Source: MWCR01 sp049325475
GTDB taxonomy: Bacteria; Patescibacteriota; Patescibacteriia; 2-12-FULL-60-25
DNA length: 64,000 bases
Reading direction: 5' to 3'
NCBI GenBank assembly: GCA_049325475.1
Contig: JBMOLN010000001.1
Coordinates: forward strand, 39,364 to 103,363
In this document: positions 52,748 to 61,267 of the stretch, piece after piece
Numbering within the stretch: position 1 is the first letter of the stretch
Layout of the letters: each line of letters begins with the position of its first letter
The notes under the pieces: generated by a model
The model's input: the letters and a program-made list of their open reading frames with translations, nothing else
What the model was told of the DNA's origin: nothing
Database searches by the model: none
Program-made: the position numbers and the translations under genes

Positions 52748-53332
52748 CTAGGTCATCGTAATCTCGATGTCGAACGTCAAAGAGTTTTGCGCGCTTTTCG
52801 TGATGTCGATGTTCACATGGCTGAATAATTGCCCCGTATCAGCTCCGGCCGCGCCGTCAATGAATAAGCCGGCTTCTTTGTGCGCTCCCGTGGCAGTTCC
52901 CGCGGGAATAAAGACGGATTGATAGCTTAGATTATTAACCGCGTTTTGGCTGGTAACGGTCTGGCGATACGTCTCATTACCCAAAGTGGTATCTCCATTG
53001 GTTGGTGCGGTCGTATCATCACCCAAGGCCGCGTAATTCAATATCCCCGTGTAGGTCGTGATGTTGGATAGTCTTTGCGCTATTACAGCTCTGCCTGCCG
53101 TTGGTGCAAGATTGACGTATTTCTCCACTCTGACGGCCGCCGCCTTGTGATAAGCGTCTTTGAGGTGCTGGTACATCATCCAATGCCTCTCGCGCCCGTT
53201 TTTGCCCTTGGGGAGAGGTCGCTTCAAAAAGTTGAGCAACGTGTAGTATTCCGCGATTGCTTTCGTGAAATCGCAGATTGTGGCCGTGTAGACGGTCTTG
53301 ATGTGGAGTTGCTCCTTGATGTTAAGGTTCAT
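52748..53332 (-). CDS. Phage tail-tip protein, paralogue B
   Basis: A 194-residue protein. Its C-terminal half (ALGDDTTAPTNGDTTLGNET, SGAHKEAGLF-like stretch, GQLFSHVNIDITKSAQNSLTFDIEITMT) aligns with the protein at 54758-55216, which shows the GTGTTAPTENDTTLETETYR and TLLSHVAINKTKTTSQSLDVDWEITLS counterparts. Such domains occur in virion tail fibres. The first ~85 residues (helical, FLKRPLPKGKNGRERHWMMY) are unique. ATG 53332 sits in TAATATG right after the stop of the fibre gene. Confidence 0.75.
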   Translation of the reverse strand: MNLNIKEQLHIKTVYTATICDFTKAIAEYYTLLNFLKRPLPKGKNGRERHWMMYQHLKDAYHKAAAVRVEKYVNLAPTAGRAVIAQRLSNITTYTGILNYAALGDDTTAPTNGDTTLGNETYRQTVTSQNAVNNLSYQSVFIPAGTATGAHKEAGLFIDGAAGADTGQLFSHVNIDITKSAQNSLTFDIEITMT

Positions 53333-53333
53333 A

Positions 53334-54761
53334 TTACAATTCCAATTCAATGCTCAATCCTGCGTTACCGTCGGCGCCGTCTTGTCCTGCGCCTGCGGTG
53401 ATATAAGTGCCGTATGTTACGGCTGGCGCACCGGTTCCACCCGTTCCGCCGGCAACGTCTACCGTACATGTCCCGAATTTACCGCGATGTCCAATGACGA
53501 CTATTCCGCCATTACCTCCCGCCGAAGCCGATGATCCGGCTGATACTGCATTACCACCTGAGGCGGTTATATGTCCGGTTCCTGCGTCTCCACCATCTCC
53601 ACCGACAGCTTCAAACATCGTTCCTGTGCCAAGATCGATAATTTTACCGGCAAAAACAACAACCATTCCGCCCGACGCACCAGAACCACCACTGCCTCCG
53701 GTAGAAGTATAAATCAAATACGAGCCGTCAGAAGCAACGGCACCAGATCCGCTGCTTGGCGCGCTGGCGCAAATTTGTTTTTCGGTCAATGTTCCTGATT
53801 CTAAACAAAAAGGATTTTCGGCTGAGTGCTGTGAATTTGCCGGTTCCTTAGTTTGAGTCGTAATGCCCGTAGCTCCCGCAGCTCCGCCCGCGTAACTGCT
53901 CGAACCGCTGGATCTTGCAGTACCACCGGTCTTACCGACTGCGCTGTTTTGATTCGAGAAAGCGTTAGTTGACGCAACTCCGTTATTTCCGGCATTGCCG
54001 GCAATGCCATCACTTCCTGTCCCTGCTCCTTTTACTAAATTAACACCGGCTACGCCTGCTAATCCGGCTTTACCTGCCGGCAGAGTTCCGCCCGCTCCCG
54101 CCGTTCCTGCTGTTCCCGCCGTTCCCGCCATGTTGTAGGCGGCATTTCCGCCGTTCCCGCCGGCACCTCCATTATTGTAAATTTTGCCGGTTGAGCTGGT
54201 ATTTCTCTTGAGTACACCTTTGACGTAAATTTTATAACCCGCGGCGTTGATGTTATATGCTCCGTCAATCGTAAGATTGTTATAGAACATGTCGCGCGTG
54301 AGCGTAACATCGCCGGTAAGCGTTACATCACCGTCCGAACCATCACCAAATCCGCCCGTGCTTATCGTTTCCGGCAGAATTAACAATGCGGTAGTCGATA
54401 CCGCAATGCCAACAACCAAGCTGTATGTTCCGGGTGTGGTTGATACTTCGCCGGCTGCGTCCGATAAATACACCGGTTCACCCGCCGTTAATCCTGATAA
54501 GCCGGTTACGATTTTACCCGGTCCTAAAATTCTGTTTGTATCATTCAAAATACCTGCCGTGATCGTAAACCCGACAAATGCCTCAACCTGATCGCTGTCT
54601 GTTGCGGCCGCTTTTTTGAGCTTTCCCGTCGCGCTGTCCAAATACACCGCTTTAAGCGCGGCGATTGTATCTCCATACGTATAAGCCGGATTGTATAAGC
54701 TGTCATTCAAATCATCGGCGTCCACCTGGTCGGCAATAGCCCAAATATTAGGATAGGTCAT
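53334..54761 (-). CDS. Glycine-rich tail fibre or receptor-binding protein
   Basis: A 475-residue virion protein. The first 130 residues resemble phage capsid-fibre heads (VYLSDAAGEVSTTPGTYSLVVGIA). The rest is beta solenoid-like and glycine-rich: NNLTIDGAYNINAAGYKIYV, then long runs of GGAGGNGGNAAYNMAGTAGT type. Such glycine-rich stretches form extended, surface-exposed folds used for host binding. It starts inside the stop of the upstream paralogue A (ATGA overlap) and ends 1 nt before paralogue B. Confidence 0.78.
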   Translation of the reverse strand: MTYPNIWAIADQVDADDLNDSLYNPAYTYGDTIAALKAVYLDSATGKLKKAAATDSDQVEAFVGFTITAGILNDTNRILGPGKIVTGLSGLTAGEPVYLSDAAGEVSTTPGTYSLVVGIAVSTTALLILPETISTGGFGDGSDGDVTLTGDVTLTRDMFYNNLTIDGAYNINAAGYKIYVKGVLKRNTSSTGKIYNNGGAGGNGGNAAYNMAGTAGTAGTAGAGGTLPAGKAGLAGVAGVNLVKGAGTGSDGIAGNAGNNGVASTNAFSNQNSAVGKTGGTARSSGSSSYAGGAAGATGITTQTKEPANSQHSAENPFCLESGTLTEKQICASAPSSGSGAVASDGSYLIYTSTGGSGGSGASGGMVVVFAGKIIDLGTGTMFEAVGGDGGDAGTGHITASGGNAVSAGSSASAGGNGGIVVIGHRGKFGTCTVDVAGGTGGTGAPAVTYGTYITAGAGQDGADGNAGLSIELEL

Positions 54762-55216
54762 ATTGAGAGAGTGATTTCCCAGTCAACATCCAAAGATTGC
54801 GATGTTGTTTTGGTTTTGTTAATGGCTACATGCGATAAAAGCGTGCCCGTGTCCGGATCCCCTGTTCCTTGAATAACAAGCCCGATTTCGCGGAATGTGC
54901 CCGAGACTTCGGTTAGAGTGAAGTGCCCCGTAAAATAGCCTACTTTATCATCCCATACGGATGAGGCGATATTGTTGCGGTATGTTTCGGTTTCAAGTGT
55001 GGTGTCATTTTCGGTGGGTGCCGTCGTTCCCGTGCCCAAAGCCACTTTATTCACTTGAATACCAACATCCGGCGAAGTAAGAGCCTCCAATATTTTGGAG
55101 CGTCCGGCAATCGTTACCACGTTCCAGTAAACATCCCAATCAACAATATTCCCGTCTTCATCTCTGACGGTTACGGTAACCTTGCCTTTGCATTTGACTT
55201 TGTCCTTGATGTCCAT
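54758..55216 (-). CDS. Phage tail-tip protein, paralogue A
   Basis: A 152-residue protein that appears to be wholly the domain shared with the C-terminus of 52748-53332: VNKVALGTGTTAPTENDTTL, FTLTEVSGTFREIGLVIQG and TLLSHVAINKTKTTSQSLDV. The N-terminal KVTVTVRDEDGNIVDWDVYWNVVT is a small beta unit. The gene lies between the hub-like protein and the glycine-rich fibre, as tail-tip parts commonly do. Its stop overlaps the next ATG by 4 nt. Confidence 0.75.
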   Translation of the reverse strand: MDIKDKVKCKGKVTVTVRDEDGNIVDWDVYWNVVTIAGRSKILEALTSPDVGIQVNKVALGTGTTAPTENDTTLETETYRNNIASSVWDDKVGYFTGHFTLTEVSGTFREIGLVIQGTGDPDTGTLLSHVAINKTKTTSQSLDVDWEITLSI

Positions 55217-55232
55217 AAAAGTAATATAGCAA

Positions 55233-57221
55233 TTAAATCAATCTCCCCCCGTTGGTTATAAACACCCTTTTTTTATCGGTCGCGATGTCGGTGGGTACGT
55301 ACGGACCCAAAACCCACTCATAGCCAAAGTCCAGATTATCCTGCGTAACCTCTTCCATGGTCGCCTCTTCGGTTAGCGTATTCCTCGGCATTTCGGTCCA
55401 GACATCGGTAACGGTGATAGTCTCGCGGATGTCTTGCACCAAATCCGTAACCTCGAAGTCATTTAAATCAATCTGCTTGCGGTCTTTTTTAAGCGCGTCA
55501 AGCAAATACTCGATTATGCCAAAGGTGCGGGTGGTTACGAGCCTGACTTTGTAAGTAAATTCGCTCGGGCTCTTGGCCTGAAAGTTAATACTCTTAATCC
55601 TGTACGTGTCGCTTATCCCCCTGGCGGTGATGTTTATGCTGATTGTCTGACCGGCTACGAGTCCCGAGGTCGTGGTCTCAAAGCTCCCCTCGGTTATCTC
55701 GTTTCTGTACGCGCTTAATTCGGCCGCAGCGCGGTCTCTCCCCCCTTGGAGGGTGATTATGCTCTTATCAACAATCAAATGCTCAAAAACGCCATATTGC
55801 GCCACTGACGTCGCGTCAAACTTCTTGATAATGACGGGAATCATGGGGGTGCCTGTAATCGCCACTACCTGACCCGATGTGGGTTTGGTTGCGCTCTTGA
55901 ATTTGAGCGTCTTCTCCATGTAGTTGTACAGACAATCGTAATCAGCGGGATCATTCAAGTTATCGACTCCCACAGTCTTCGCCACAGTCGCAACCGTAAC
56001 GCTCACGTCTTTCATCTTGTACGGCGTAGGAAAGTGAAGTTGTTGCCCGTCCGCGGTCATGCTTTCAGTTACCGAGCTTCCCTCGTACTCTCCCCCTCTC
56101 ACATACACCTGATTGCGGATATTAGTGAGGTCATCATCCAGCTCCAAACTGTTCCAAACAAAGTTTTGGCTGGTATCGGTCAAAGAAAATGGCGCGGGAT
56201 TGCCTGACGGCTCATAGAGGTTAATATCCCTGTATGCGTCGATATACCACTCATACGCCACGGCTTCGGCGATTTGCTTCACCGCCTGGCTCATCTGCTC
56301 GTAATTGAACTTAACACTCCCCAGAGTCCTGCTCGCGTCTTTGACTCCTTGTTGAGTAAACCCCGTGTCCGCGCTGATGAGACGAATATCGTCAACGCTC
56401 ACGTTTACCGTCCCGCCCGCTCCGGCCGTGGCTTGGATTTGCAAAAAGGTAATGCTCGCCCATGCCGGCGTGCCGGTTTCCGTAAAAGCTGATTTGGCTA
56501 CCTTGGCTTGGTTCCAGCCCGTCCTTGGAGTGCTTGAGATTGTGGTTTCGTAATAATTCGTATATGTACCGCCCGCGTCTATGGTCAAACGCAACCGCAA
56601 GCTGGCAAAATTGTTGGGATTGTCCACGTAGTACCAAAACGTTATCCAATCATCATCATCCGAGGCCAAGCCATTATCGAACACGGTCAAATCCAAAGAA
56701 CGCTCACATCTCGCCGTGGCTGTATTGCCGGCCGTGGCTGTGAACTTCTCACTTTGCGTCTCAAGGATGTACTGCCCCGCGGTTGTGTTTTGCGTGGTTG
56801 AGCCGTCTTCATTCGTCCATGTCTCCGAGTCTTCCATGGAAGCAATCACCTTTTTGGTGCGATTGACGAACTCCGCCACTAAAGTATTGAGGCAGTAGAA
56901 AATATCCTTGTTTTGGATTTCCCTTGCCACCAGATAGCGGTCGAGTGTTCTCTCATGGCTCGCGCACTCAATGTTGAGGTTTGTAAGCCCACCGGCTTCC
57001 ACTATGTTGGAAATGCGCACAATTGTACCGCCAAAAATAGCCGTAGCACCGTCTAAGACAAGCACTTCCTCGCCAATACTCGGCTGATAGGTTTTCGTGC
57101 CGTACAGCTTGATTTTGAAGCTCGCAGTATCCACCTCACTTGTAGCAACCTGCTGGATAGCCAAAGATTGCCAATCTATCGAGCTGGTTCTGTCGACTCC
57201 GGCGATTGTTACGGTGATCAT
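55233..57221 (-). CDS. Phage tail hub-like protein with inserted beta domain
   Basis: A 662-residue virion protein. Its N-terminus (ITVTIAGVDRTSSIDWQSLAI, SFKIKLYGTKTYQPSIGEEVLVLD, IFGGTIVRISN) and the middle to end (AEAVAYEWYIDAYRDINLYEPSG, ALDDLTNIRNQVYVRGG-like stretch, ISINITARGISDTYRIKSI) are typical of hub or tail-tip proteins of long-tailed phages. About residues 145-285 form an inserted jelly-roll-like beta domain (WITFWYYVDNPNNFASLRLR, NVSVDDIRLI), perhaps sugar-binding. Upstream lies a 550-nt spacer with cargo gene and promoter. Confidence 0.8.
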   Translation of the reverse strand: MITVTIAGVDRTSSIDWQSLAIQQVATSEVDTASFKIKLYGTKTYQPSIGEEVLVLDGATAIFGGTIVRISNIVEAGGLTNLNIECASHERTLDRYLVAREIQNKDIFYCLNTLVAEFVNRTKKVIASMEDSETWTNEDGSTTQNTTAGQYILETQSEKFTATAGNTATARCERSLDLTVFDNGLASDDDDWITFWYYVDNPNNFASLRLRLTIDAGGTYTNYYETTISSTPRTGWNQAKVAKSAFTETGTPAWASITFLQIQATAGAGGTVNVSVDDIRLISADTGFTQQGVKDASRTLGSVKFNYEQMSQAVKQIAEAVAYEWYIDAYRDINLYEPSGNPAPFSLTDTSQNFVWNSLELDDDLTNIRNQVYVRGGEYEGSSVTESMTADGQQLHFPTPYKMKDVSVTVATVAKTVGVDNLNDPADYDCLYNYMEKTLKFKSATKPTSGQVVAITGTPMIPVIIKKFDATSVAQYGVFEHLIVDKSIITLQGGRDRAAAELSAYRNEITEGSFETTTSGLVAGQTISINITARGISDTYRIKSINFQAKSPSEFTYKVRLVTTRTFGIIEYLLDALKKDRKQIDLNDFEVTDLVQDIRETITVTDVWTEMPRNTLTEEATMEEVTQDNLDFGYEWVLGPYVPTDIATDKKRVFITNGGRLI

Positions 57222-57590
57222 GGAATGAGCGTAACAAAAAGAGCCTTGAGTAAGGCATGGTTATCAACAAAGAAAGCCCCTATATCCTTGATTATAGTGC
57301 GGGGACACGCTGGGGCTGTTTGGTAGAATGAATTCGTGCCTAGAGCTATTATCCTGTAACTTCGCTCATCTTTGGTACGATCGCGGCTTTCGCGGCAACT
57401 TACTGGCGAATGAATGGCGAATCAAGTCGGGGGTTGCAGGGCTGGCAGTGCCCCCACTAAGAACCGCTATCCATTCCGTTTATCCGAGGTGTTTTTACAG
57501 ACCGGTCGCCTCGTAAGGTCTGACTCAAAGCTACGTTGTATGTTCAGACTAGCGCATGTCTTATTTTTGAGTTTGCAATTATCCACAAAG
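57222..57590. other. Spacer without a supported gene
   Basis: Short frames here lack coding character. The only marks are an inverted repeat made of AGCCCC (about 57274) and GGGGCT (about 57312), and a TATAAT on the minus strand (57296-57291) with no -35 partner. Confidence 0.5.
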
Positions 57591-57624
57591 AAAAAACCCG
57601 TCTGTTAAGGACGAGCTTTTTCTA
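57591..57624 (-). terminator. Terminator in the prophage spacer
   Basis: Minus-strand CTCGTC-CTTAACA-GACGGG then TTTTTT (57596-57591). Confidence 0.75.
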
Positions 57625-57651
57625 TTCAACAAAGTAGCGATGAATACTCTG

Positions 57652-57680
57652 ATTATGATTTATTCTATCTAGCATGTCAA
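57652..57680 (-). promoter_or_regulatory. Prophage promoter TTGACA-N17-CATAAT
   Basis: TTGACA (57680-57675), 17-nt spacer, CATAAT (57657-57652). Transcription would start near 57645 and meet the terminator at 57591-57624 within about 55 nt. Confidence 0.55.
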
Positions 57681-57721
57681 GGCTTTTCTTGCTTTTTTAA
57701 TGAATTTAAACGAAGCTTAAA

Positions 57722-57750
57722 CAAAAAACCTCTATATCAGAGGTCTTTTA
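57722..57750. terminator. Bidirectional terminator
   Basis: ACCTCT-ATATC-AGAGGT (57728-57744), with A's on the left and CTTTTA on the right, so it can stop transcription from either side. Confidence 0.75.
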
Positions 57751-57759
57751 TTGGCATGG

Positions 57760-57765
57760 TATAAT
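57760..57765 (+). promoter_or_regulatory. Extended -10 of the cargo gene
   Basis: TGGTATAAT (57757-57765) ends 7 nt before the ATG at 57773; leaderless start. Confidence 0.7.
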
Positions 57766-57772
57766 TTAAGTC

Positions 57773-58348
57773 ATGAGTATTTGCCCACATTGTTTTAAAG
57801 AGCTTGGTGAACCGATAAGAAAAAAGATTTGCCCTAATTGTCAGAATCTATCAGTTGTTGTCAACGGTGCATGGATTAAAGCTACCAGCGCACCTTTTTT
57901 GAAACATTATAATAATAGCGACGGTGATTATTATTCAAAAGAAAAGGCGGATCTGCTTTGGAAAAAATGGAATAAAGAGATTATCCTAGCCTTGAACGAT
58001 AAATACAACTTTATCACACGCTTTTTAACCGCATATATCAAAATGGCTTGTATTTTGGCCATTGAGGACAGGCAATGGATCGAGGTCTATAAGTTGCTTT
58101 GCCGCCATGTTTATTGGATGATACCCCCCTATTCAGGGCTCGATTCTGATAAGGAAGGTATTATTTCAAGGTTGACAGCGCCGTATTTACTAGAGCTTTT
58201 TGAGATCGCGGCCACAAAGGCAGGATTGACCGAAGCGAGTAAAAAAGAAGTTTTTATTGAAACCTGCAAGGTAGAACAAAAAATAGCCAAAAAGCTATTT
58301 GATGTTAAAACGTTAGTTCCTGATGCTGAGGAGTTTTATTGCTATTAG
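57773..58348 (+). CDS. Plus-strand cargo gene of the prophage, zinc-ribbon protein
   Basis: A 191-residue soluble protein. The N-terminus has two CxxC pairs (CPHC at 4-7 and CPNC at about 20-23) forming a zinc ribbon; the rest is helical with aromatic-rich stretches (KADLLWKKWNKEIILALND, LLCRHVYWMIPPYSG). No known family comes to mind. It is the only gene of the block on the plus strand, has its own promoter and terminator, and converges on the gene at 58350 with a 1-nt gap. That is the usual layout of lysogenic cargo genes (morons). Confidence 0.75.
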   Translation: MSICPHCFKELGEPIRKKICPNCQNLSVVVNGAWIKATSAPFLKHYNNSDGDYYSKEKADLLWKKWNKEIILALNDKYNFITRFLTAYIKMACILAIEDRQWIEVYKLLCRHVYWMIPPYSGLDSDKEGIISRLTAPYLLELFEIAATKAGLTEASKKEVFIETCKVEQKIAKKLFDVKTLVPDAEEFYCY

Positions 58349-58349
58349 A

Positions 58350-58976
58350 TTATTTATATTCCTGTATCTCTACATCACACATTCCATTGACAACCCTAAT
58401 GTCAAGATAATAGTCACCAGCGCTTTTGCGCATTAGAGTTTCGTCTGATTTATCTTCATCTACCAATACAACAGGAAATCCTCCGGTCTCATCAAGTGAA
58501 GTGCCTTCATCTACTACATAAATCGTACACATGGCATATTTCCCTCCGGTTGTTTCATATACAACTTTTTGTTGGCCCCCTTCGAGGTGAAATGTCTCAC
58601 TTTGCTTATTGGCGCTTGCTGTAAGTTCAAAGACCTTGACCCATTCTTTCACTTTTTCCACCTTTGGCTCCGGTGATTTCGGTTCCTGATCGGGTTGTAG
58701 TTCATTTTCGCTGACATTTTCGACAATCTGAGTCGATTTTGAGTCTGTCTGAGTTTTGTTGTCGGACAAAGCAGGGATCCAGATCACAAGCGTGATGATC
58801 GCAATAACCGCAGTCAAAATGATTTTTACAGTCTTGTCTTGCTTGCTTTTCGCCCAAATAACGTACAGCAATACCGGCGGTAACGTTAGTGGAAAAGTAA
58901 AAATGATGAATAAAATACCCAACACGGTTTTATACCAAGGTTTTTTAACCTCAGTCTCGTTCCTTTCGTGTGTCAT
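58350..58976 (-). CDS. Membrane protein with exported domain
   Basis: A 208-residue protein with two N-terminal helices (TVLGILFIIFTFPLTLPPVLLYVIW and KIILTAVIAIITLVIWIPAL) and a linker rich in E, K and P. The exported C-terminal domain (VFELTASANKQSETFHLEGG..KSAGDYYLDIRVVNGMCDVEIQEY) looks like a small beta sandwich found in host lipoproteins as well. It lies between tape measure and hub genes; a role in superinfection or lysogeny is possible but unproven. Confidence 0.7.
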   Translation of the reverse strand: MTHERNETEVKKPWYKTVLGILFIIFTFPLTLPPVLLYVIWAKSKQDKTVKIILTAVIAIITLVIWIPALSDNKTQTDSKSTQIVENVSENELQPDQEPKSPEPKVEKVKEWVKVFELTASANKQSETFHLEGGQQKVVYETTGGKYAMCTIYVVDEGTSLDETGGFPVVLVDEDKSDETLMRKSAGDYYLDIRVVNGMCDVEIQEYK

Positions 58977-59031
58977 AGTGGTTGATTACTAACACAAATT
59001 AAGATTTTTGTCAATCCTACTATACCACGAA

Positions 59032-60636
59032 TCAACCGAGACGATGAGTCATTTGTAATTGTTTAATTATTCTATCGCCTAAAATCCGCGCTACTTCGCT
59101 ATTATCTACGCCCACGAAAGATCCGCCTGTAATGTAGATATTAACTCCATTGCCACCGGCACCGGCTAATCTATTAAGAGGGATAATGGCTTCCGGACCT
59201 TCTTCGCCGGCCAATACATGAGTAGGGCTGGTTACGATTCCACCGGACGCTTGATGTGTTACAGCTCTAACAGCCTCCGATATTCCACCGGTAGCAACAG
59301 CTGAACCAACTCGGCCAACCAAGCTAGCTGCTCTTTGCGCCGCCTCATAAGCGGCGTTCGCCGCTGAGACCATGCCGTTAAATTTATCGATGACCCACTG
59401 AATCGAGTTGCTTAATGCACCAAGCACCGCCTGCATGATACCGATAGCCGGTTGTAATCTTTCAAGCAACGCGGTTTCCGCTTTCGTAATCCACGTAACG
59501 AATCCGATAAATTTCTCAATTAAAGTAGTAACCACTTCGACAAAAATCTTCAAAGCCAAAACAACAACGCCAAGAATAATCTGCGCAAAGAGTTCTAATA
59601 AAGGCATATACGGTTGCATGGCCACCCAAAGCTCTTGCAAAGCCGGCATGAGATCGTTTGTGATTTTGGTTGCGACGCGGTCCCAGGCTTCTTTTAATTG
59701 AGAAATGAGCCCTGTTTTTTCTTCAATCTTTTTAGAGATTTCGGCAAATTTGTTTTTTAATCCGTCGAGCGTTGGAAAATTTGTGTTTATGGATTTAATA
59801 AACTCATCCAGCCTTGTAACTAAAGGAGGGAGTACGTTATTCGTAATAAAAATTAACTTTTCAATGATTGCCTTAGCCCAGTCCAGTAACGGCTCACCAG
59901 CTCCACGTAAAAACAAATCCCACGAATCCTTAAGATTGGATACCATACCGCCGAAAGTCTTAGACTGATTCTCCATTAAATTATTAAAGCGGCCGCCTTC
60001 ACCGGTAAGCGCAGCCAGCGCCGCTTGAACAGCGGGAAAGCCAATCTCTCCGGCTGATACCATTGCTTGAATCTCTGCTACGGGTTTATTCATCTGCTTG
60101 GCCAGCTGATCGAGCAACGGAACGCCGGCCTCGGTAAATTGACGCAATTCCATTCCGGTTAGTTTTGTGGCCGCCTTAACCTGACCAAAAGCAAGGATGA
60201 GGTTTGGTAATTTCTCCATTCCGACACCGGAAGCGATATCTCCCAAAGATTTTAAGTTTGGTAAAATTTCTTCCTGTGCGAATCCGTAAGCAAGTAAGGA
60301 TTTCGACGCATTTTCCAAGCCCTTAAGTTCAAAAGGCGTTGATTTGGCAAAGTTGGTTAAATCTTTGATAAATTCTCCAGCTTTTTCCGCGCTCCCCAGC
60401 ATTGTCTCAAATGCCACCCTTTGCTGTTCTAGTTCACCGGCCGCCTTAATTGCGTTATAACCTAAAATTCCAACACCTGTTGCCACGACAGCAATCGCTC
60501 CGGCCGCCGCGGTCGCTACCGTTCCAACCGCCGCGAAACCCTTGCCAAGATTGCCAAGTTTTCCATTGAGACGCTCAATATCCTTAGACGCTTGATCTTT
60601 TGCCTGTACGATTATGCTTAGTTTAGTGTCGGCCAT
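59032..60636 (-). CDS. Phage tail tape measure protein
   Basis: The tape measure sets tail length and enters the host envelope during injection. This 534-residue protein is short for the class, so a short tail (roughly 80 nm by the 1.5 angstrom per residue rule) is expected. N-terminal coiled coil (KLSIIVQAKDQASKDIERLNGKL), the tape measure domain with KAAGELEQQRVAFETMLGSAEKAGEF, ELRQFTEAGVPLLDQLAKQM and QAALAALTGEGGRFNNLM, and hydrophobic helices (about 345-385) are visible. Its ATG overlaps the end of the chaperone extension. Confidence 0.93.
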   Translation of the reverse strand: MADTKLSIIVQAKDQASKDIERLNGKLGNLGKGFAAVGTVATAAAGAIAVVATGVGILGYNAIKAAGELEQQRVAFETMLGSAEKAGEFIKDLTNFAKSTPFELKGLENASKSLLAYGFAQEEILPNLKSLGDIASGVGMEKLPNLILAFGQVKAATKLTGMELRQFTEAGVPLLDQLAKQMNKPVAEIQAMVSAGEIGFPAVQAALAALTGEGGRFNNLMENQSKTFGGMVSNLKDSWDLFLRGAGEPLLDWAKAIIEKLIFITNNVLPPLVTRLDEFIKSINTNFPTLDGLKNKFAEISKKIEEKTGLISQLKEAWDRVATKITNDLMPALQELWVAMQPYMPLLELFAQIILGVVVLALKIFVEVVTTLIEKFIGFVTWITKAETALLERLQPAIGIMQAVLGALSNSIQWVIDKFNGMVSAANAAYEAAQRAASLVGRVGSAVATGGISEAVRAVTHQASGGIVTSPTHVLAGEEGPEAIIPLNRLAGAGGNGVNIYITGGSFVGVDNSEVARILGDRIIKQLQMTHRLG

Positions 60637-61158
60637 ATTTTCGATTATTATGTTTCGCCTCTTCGCTCATCATCCCGATGATGTGGTTTACGAACGATAG
60701 CGGTTGATTCATGTACTCCTCATAAGTCCATTTCATCTCTCGGCAGATGATTGCAATAATCATCTCATCCGTGGGCTGTCCTCTCCCCGCGAAATAGCGC
60801 GCCCAGTCCTTGGCTATTTCGCTGTCTGCAAAGGGGCGCTCAGCTCGTTGGTTTTCTCAAGAACAAAGTCGTAATCACCGGCATTGCCTTCTTGCGGATT
60901 ACCGTCCAGTAAGCGGTTAAGTACGTTCTCGGCGGATCCGTCGTATGAGGCAACAGACAGCTCAATAAGCTTGTTTTCGGCCTGCTCCTGCGCGTCCCCT
61001 ACTCCCACCAGCTTGACGCTCTCGCCGGGCCGATGTGCTTGCTGTACCAAATTAACGAAAATCTTCTTAATTTCCCGCAATTCTCGGGGAGTGAGATAAG
61101 TCTTCATGACCACCTCTTTGCCGCTAGGGGCTTGAATTGTGCGTGTCTCTCGTTCCAT
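60623..61158 (-). CDS. Tail assembly chaperone, frameshifted long form (GT type)
   Basis: In long-tailed phages the gene before the tape measure makes two proteins by -1 frameshifting. Here the 0 frame ends at 60814; the -1 frame from GCA at 60829 is open for 68 codons (ADSEIAKDWARYFAGRGQPT, MIIAIICREMKWTYEEYMNQ, ..HIIGMMSEEAKHNN) and ends at 60623, 14 nt inside the tape measure gene. The join gives a 178-residue protein. The slippery site C-CCT-TTG at 60829-60835 is in the right frame. Confidence 0.82.
60814..61158 (-). CDS. Tail assembly chaperone, short form (G type)
   Basis: A 114-residue protein with a beta N-terminus (TIQAPSGKEVVMKTYLTPRELREI) and helical remainder. Size, acidic C-terminus and placement before the tape measure gene fit the G-type chaperone that coats the tape measure during tail assembly. 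It ends SAPLQTAK; the slippery heptamer falls on the APL codons. No ribosome site is seen; TATAAT (61080-61075 region of the leader, at 61175-61180) lies 16 nt before the ATG. Confidence 0.82.
   Translation of the reverse strand: MERETRTIQAPSGKEVVMKTYLTPRELREIKKIFVNLVQQAHRPGESVKLVGVGDAQEQAENKLIELSVASYDGSAENVLNRLLDGNPQEGNAGDYDFVLEKTNELSAPLQTAK
60829..60835 (-). promoter_or_regulatory. Programmed -1 frameshift heptamer
   Basis: On the minus strand the 0-frame codons GCC CCT TTG contain C-CCT-TTG, which fits X-XXY-YYZ. Slippage by -1 re-pairs CCT as CCC and TTG as TTT and then reads GCA GAC AGC into the T frame. Confidence 0.8.
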
Positions 61159-61267
61159 ATAGGTTGAGTTAATGATTATATAGTCAAGATAGCAAAAAGC
61201 CCGTCTGAGACATTGAGGTTATCCACAAACGGGTTACATGGAACAAAAAGCGAATGATTTTTTGTGG

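Noticed and set aside
53407..53712. Proline-rich plus-strand frames opposite the glycine-rich fibre
   Set aside because: Shadows of glycine codons on the minus strand.
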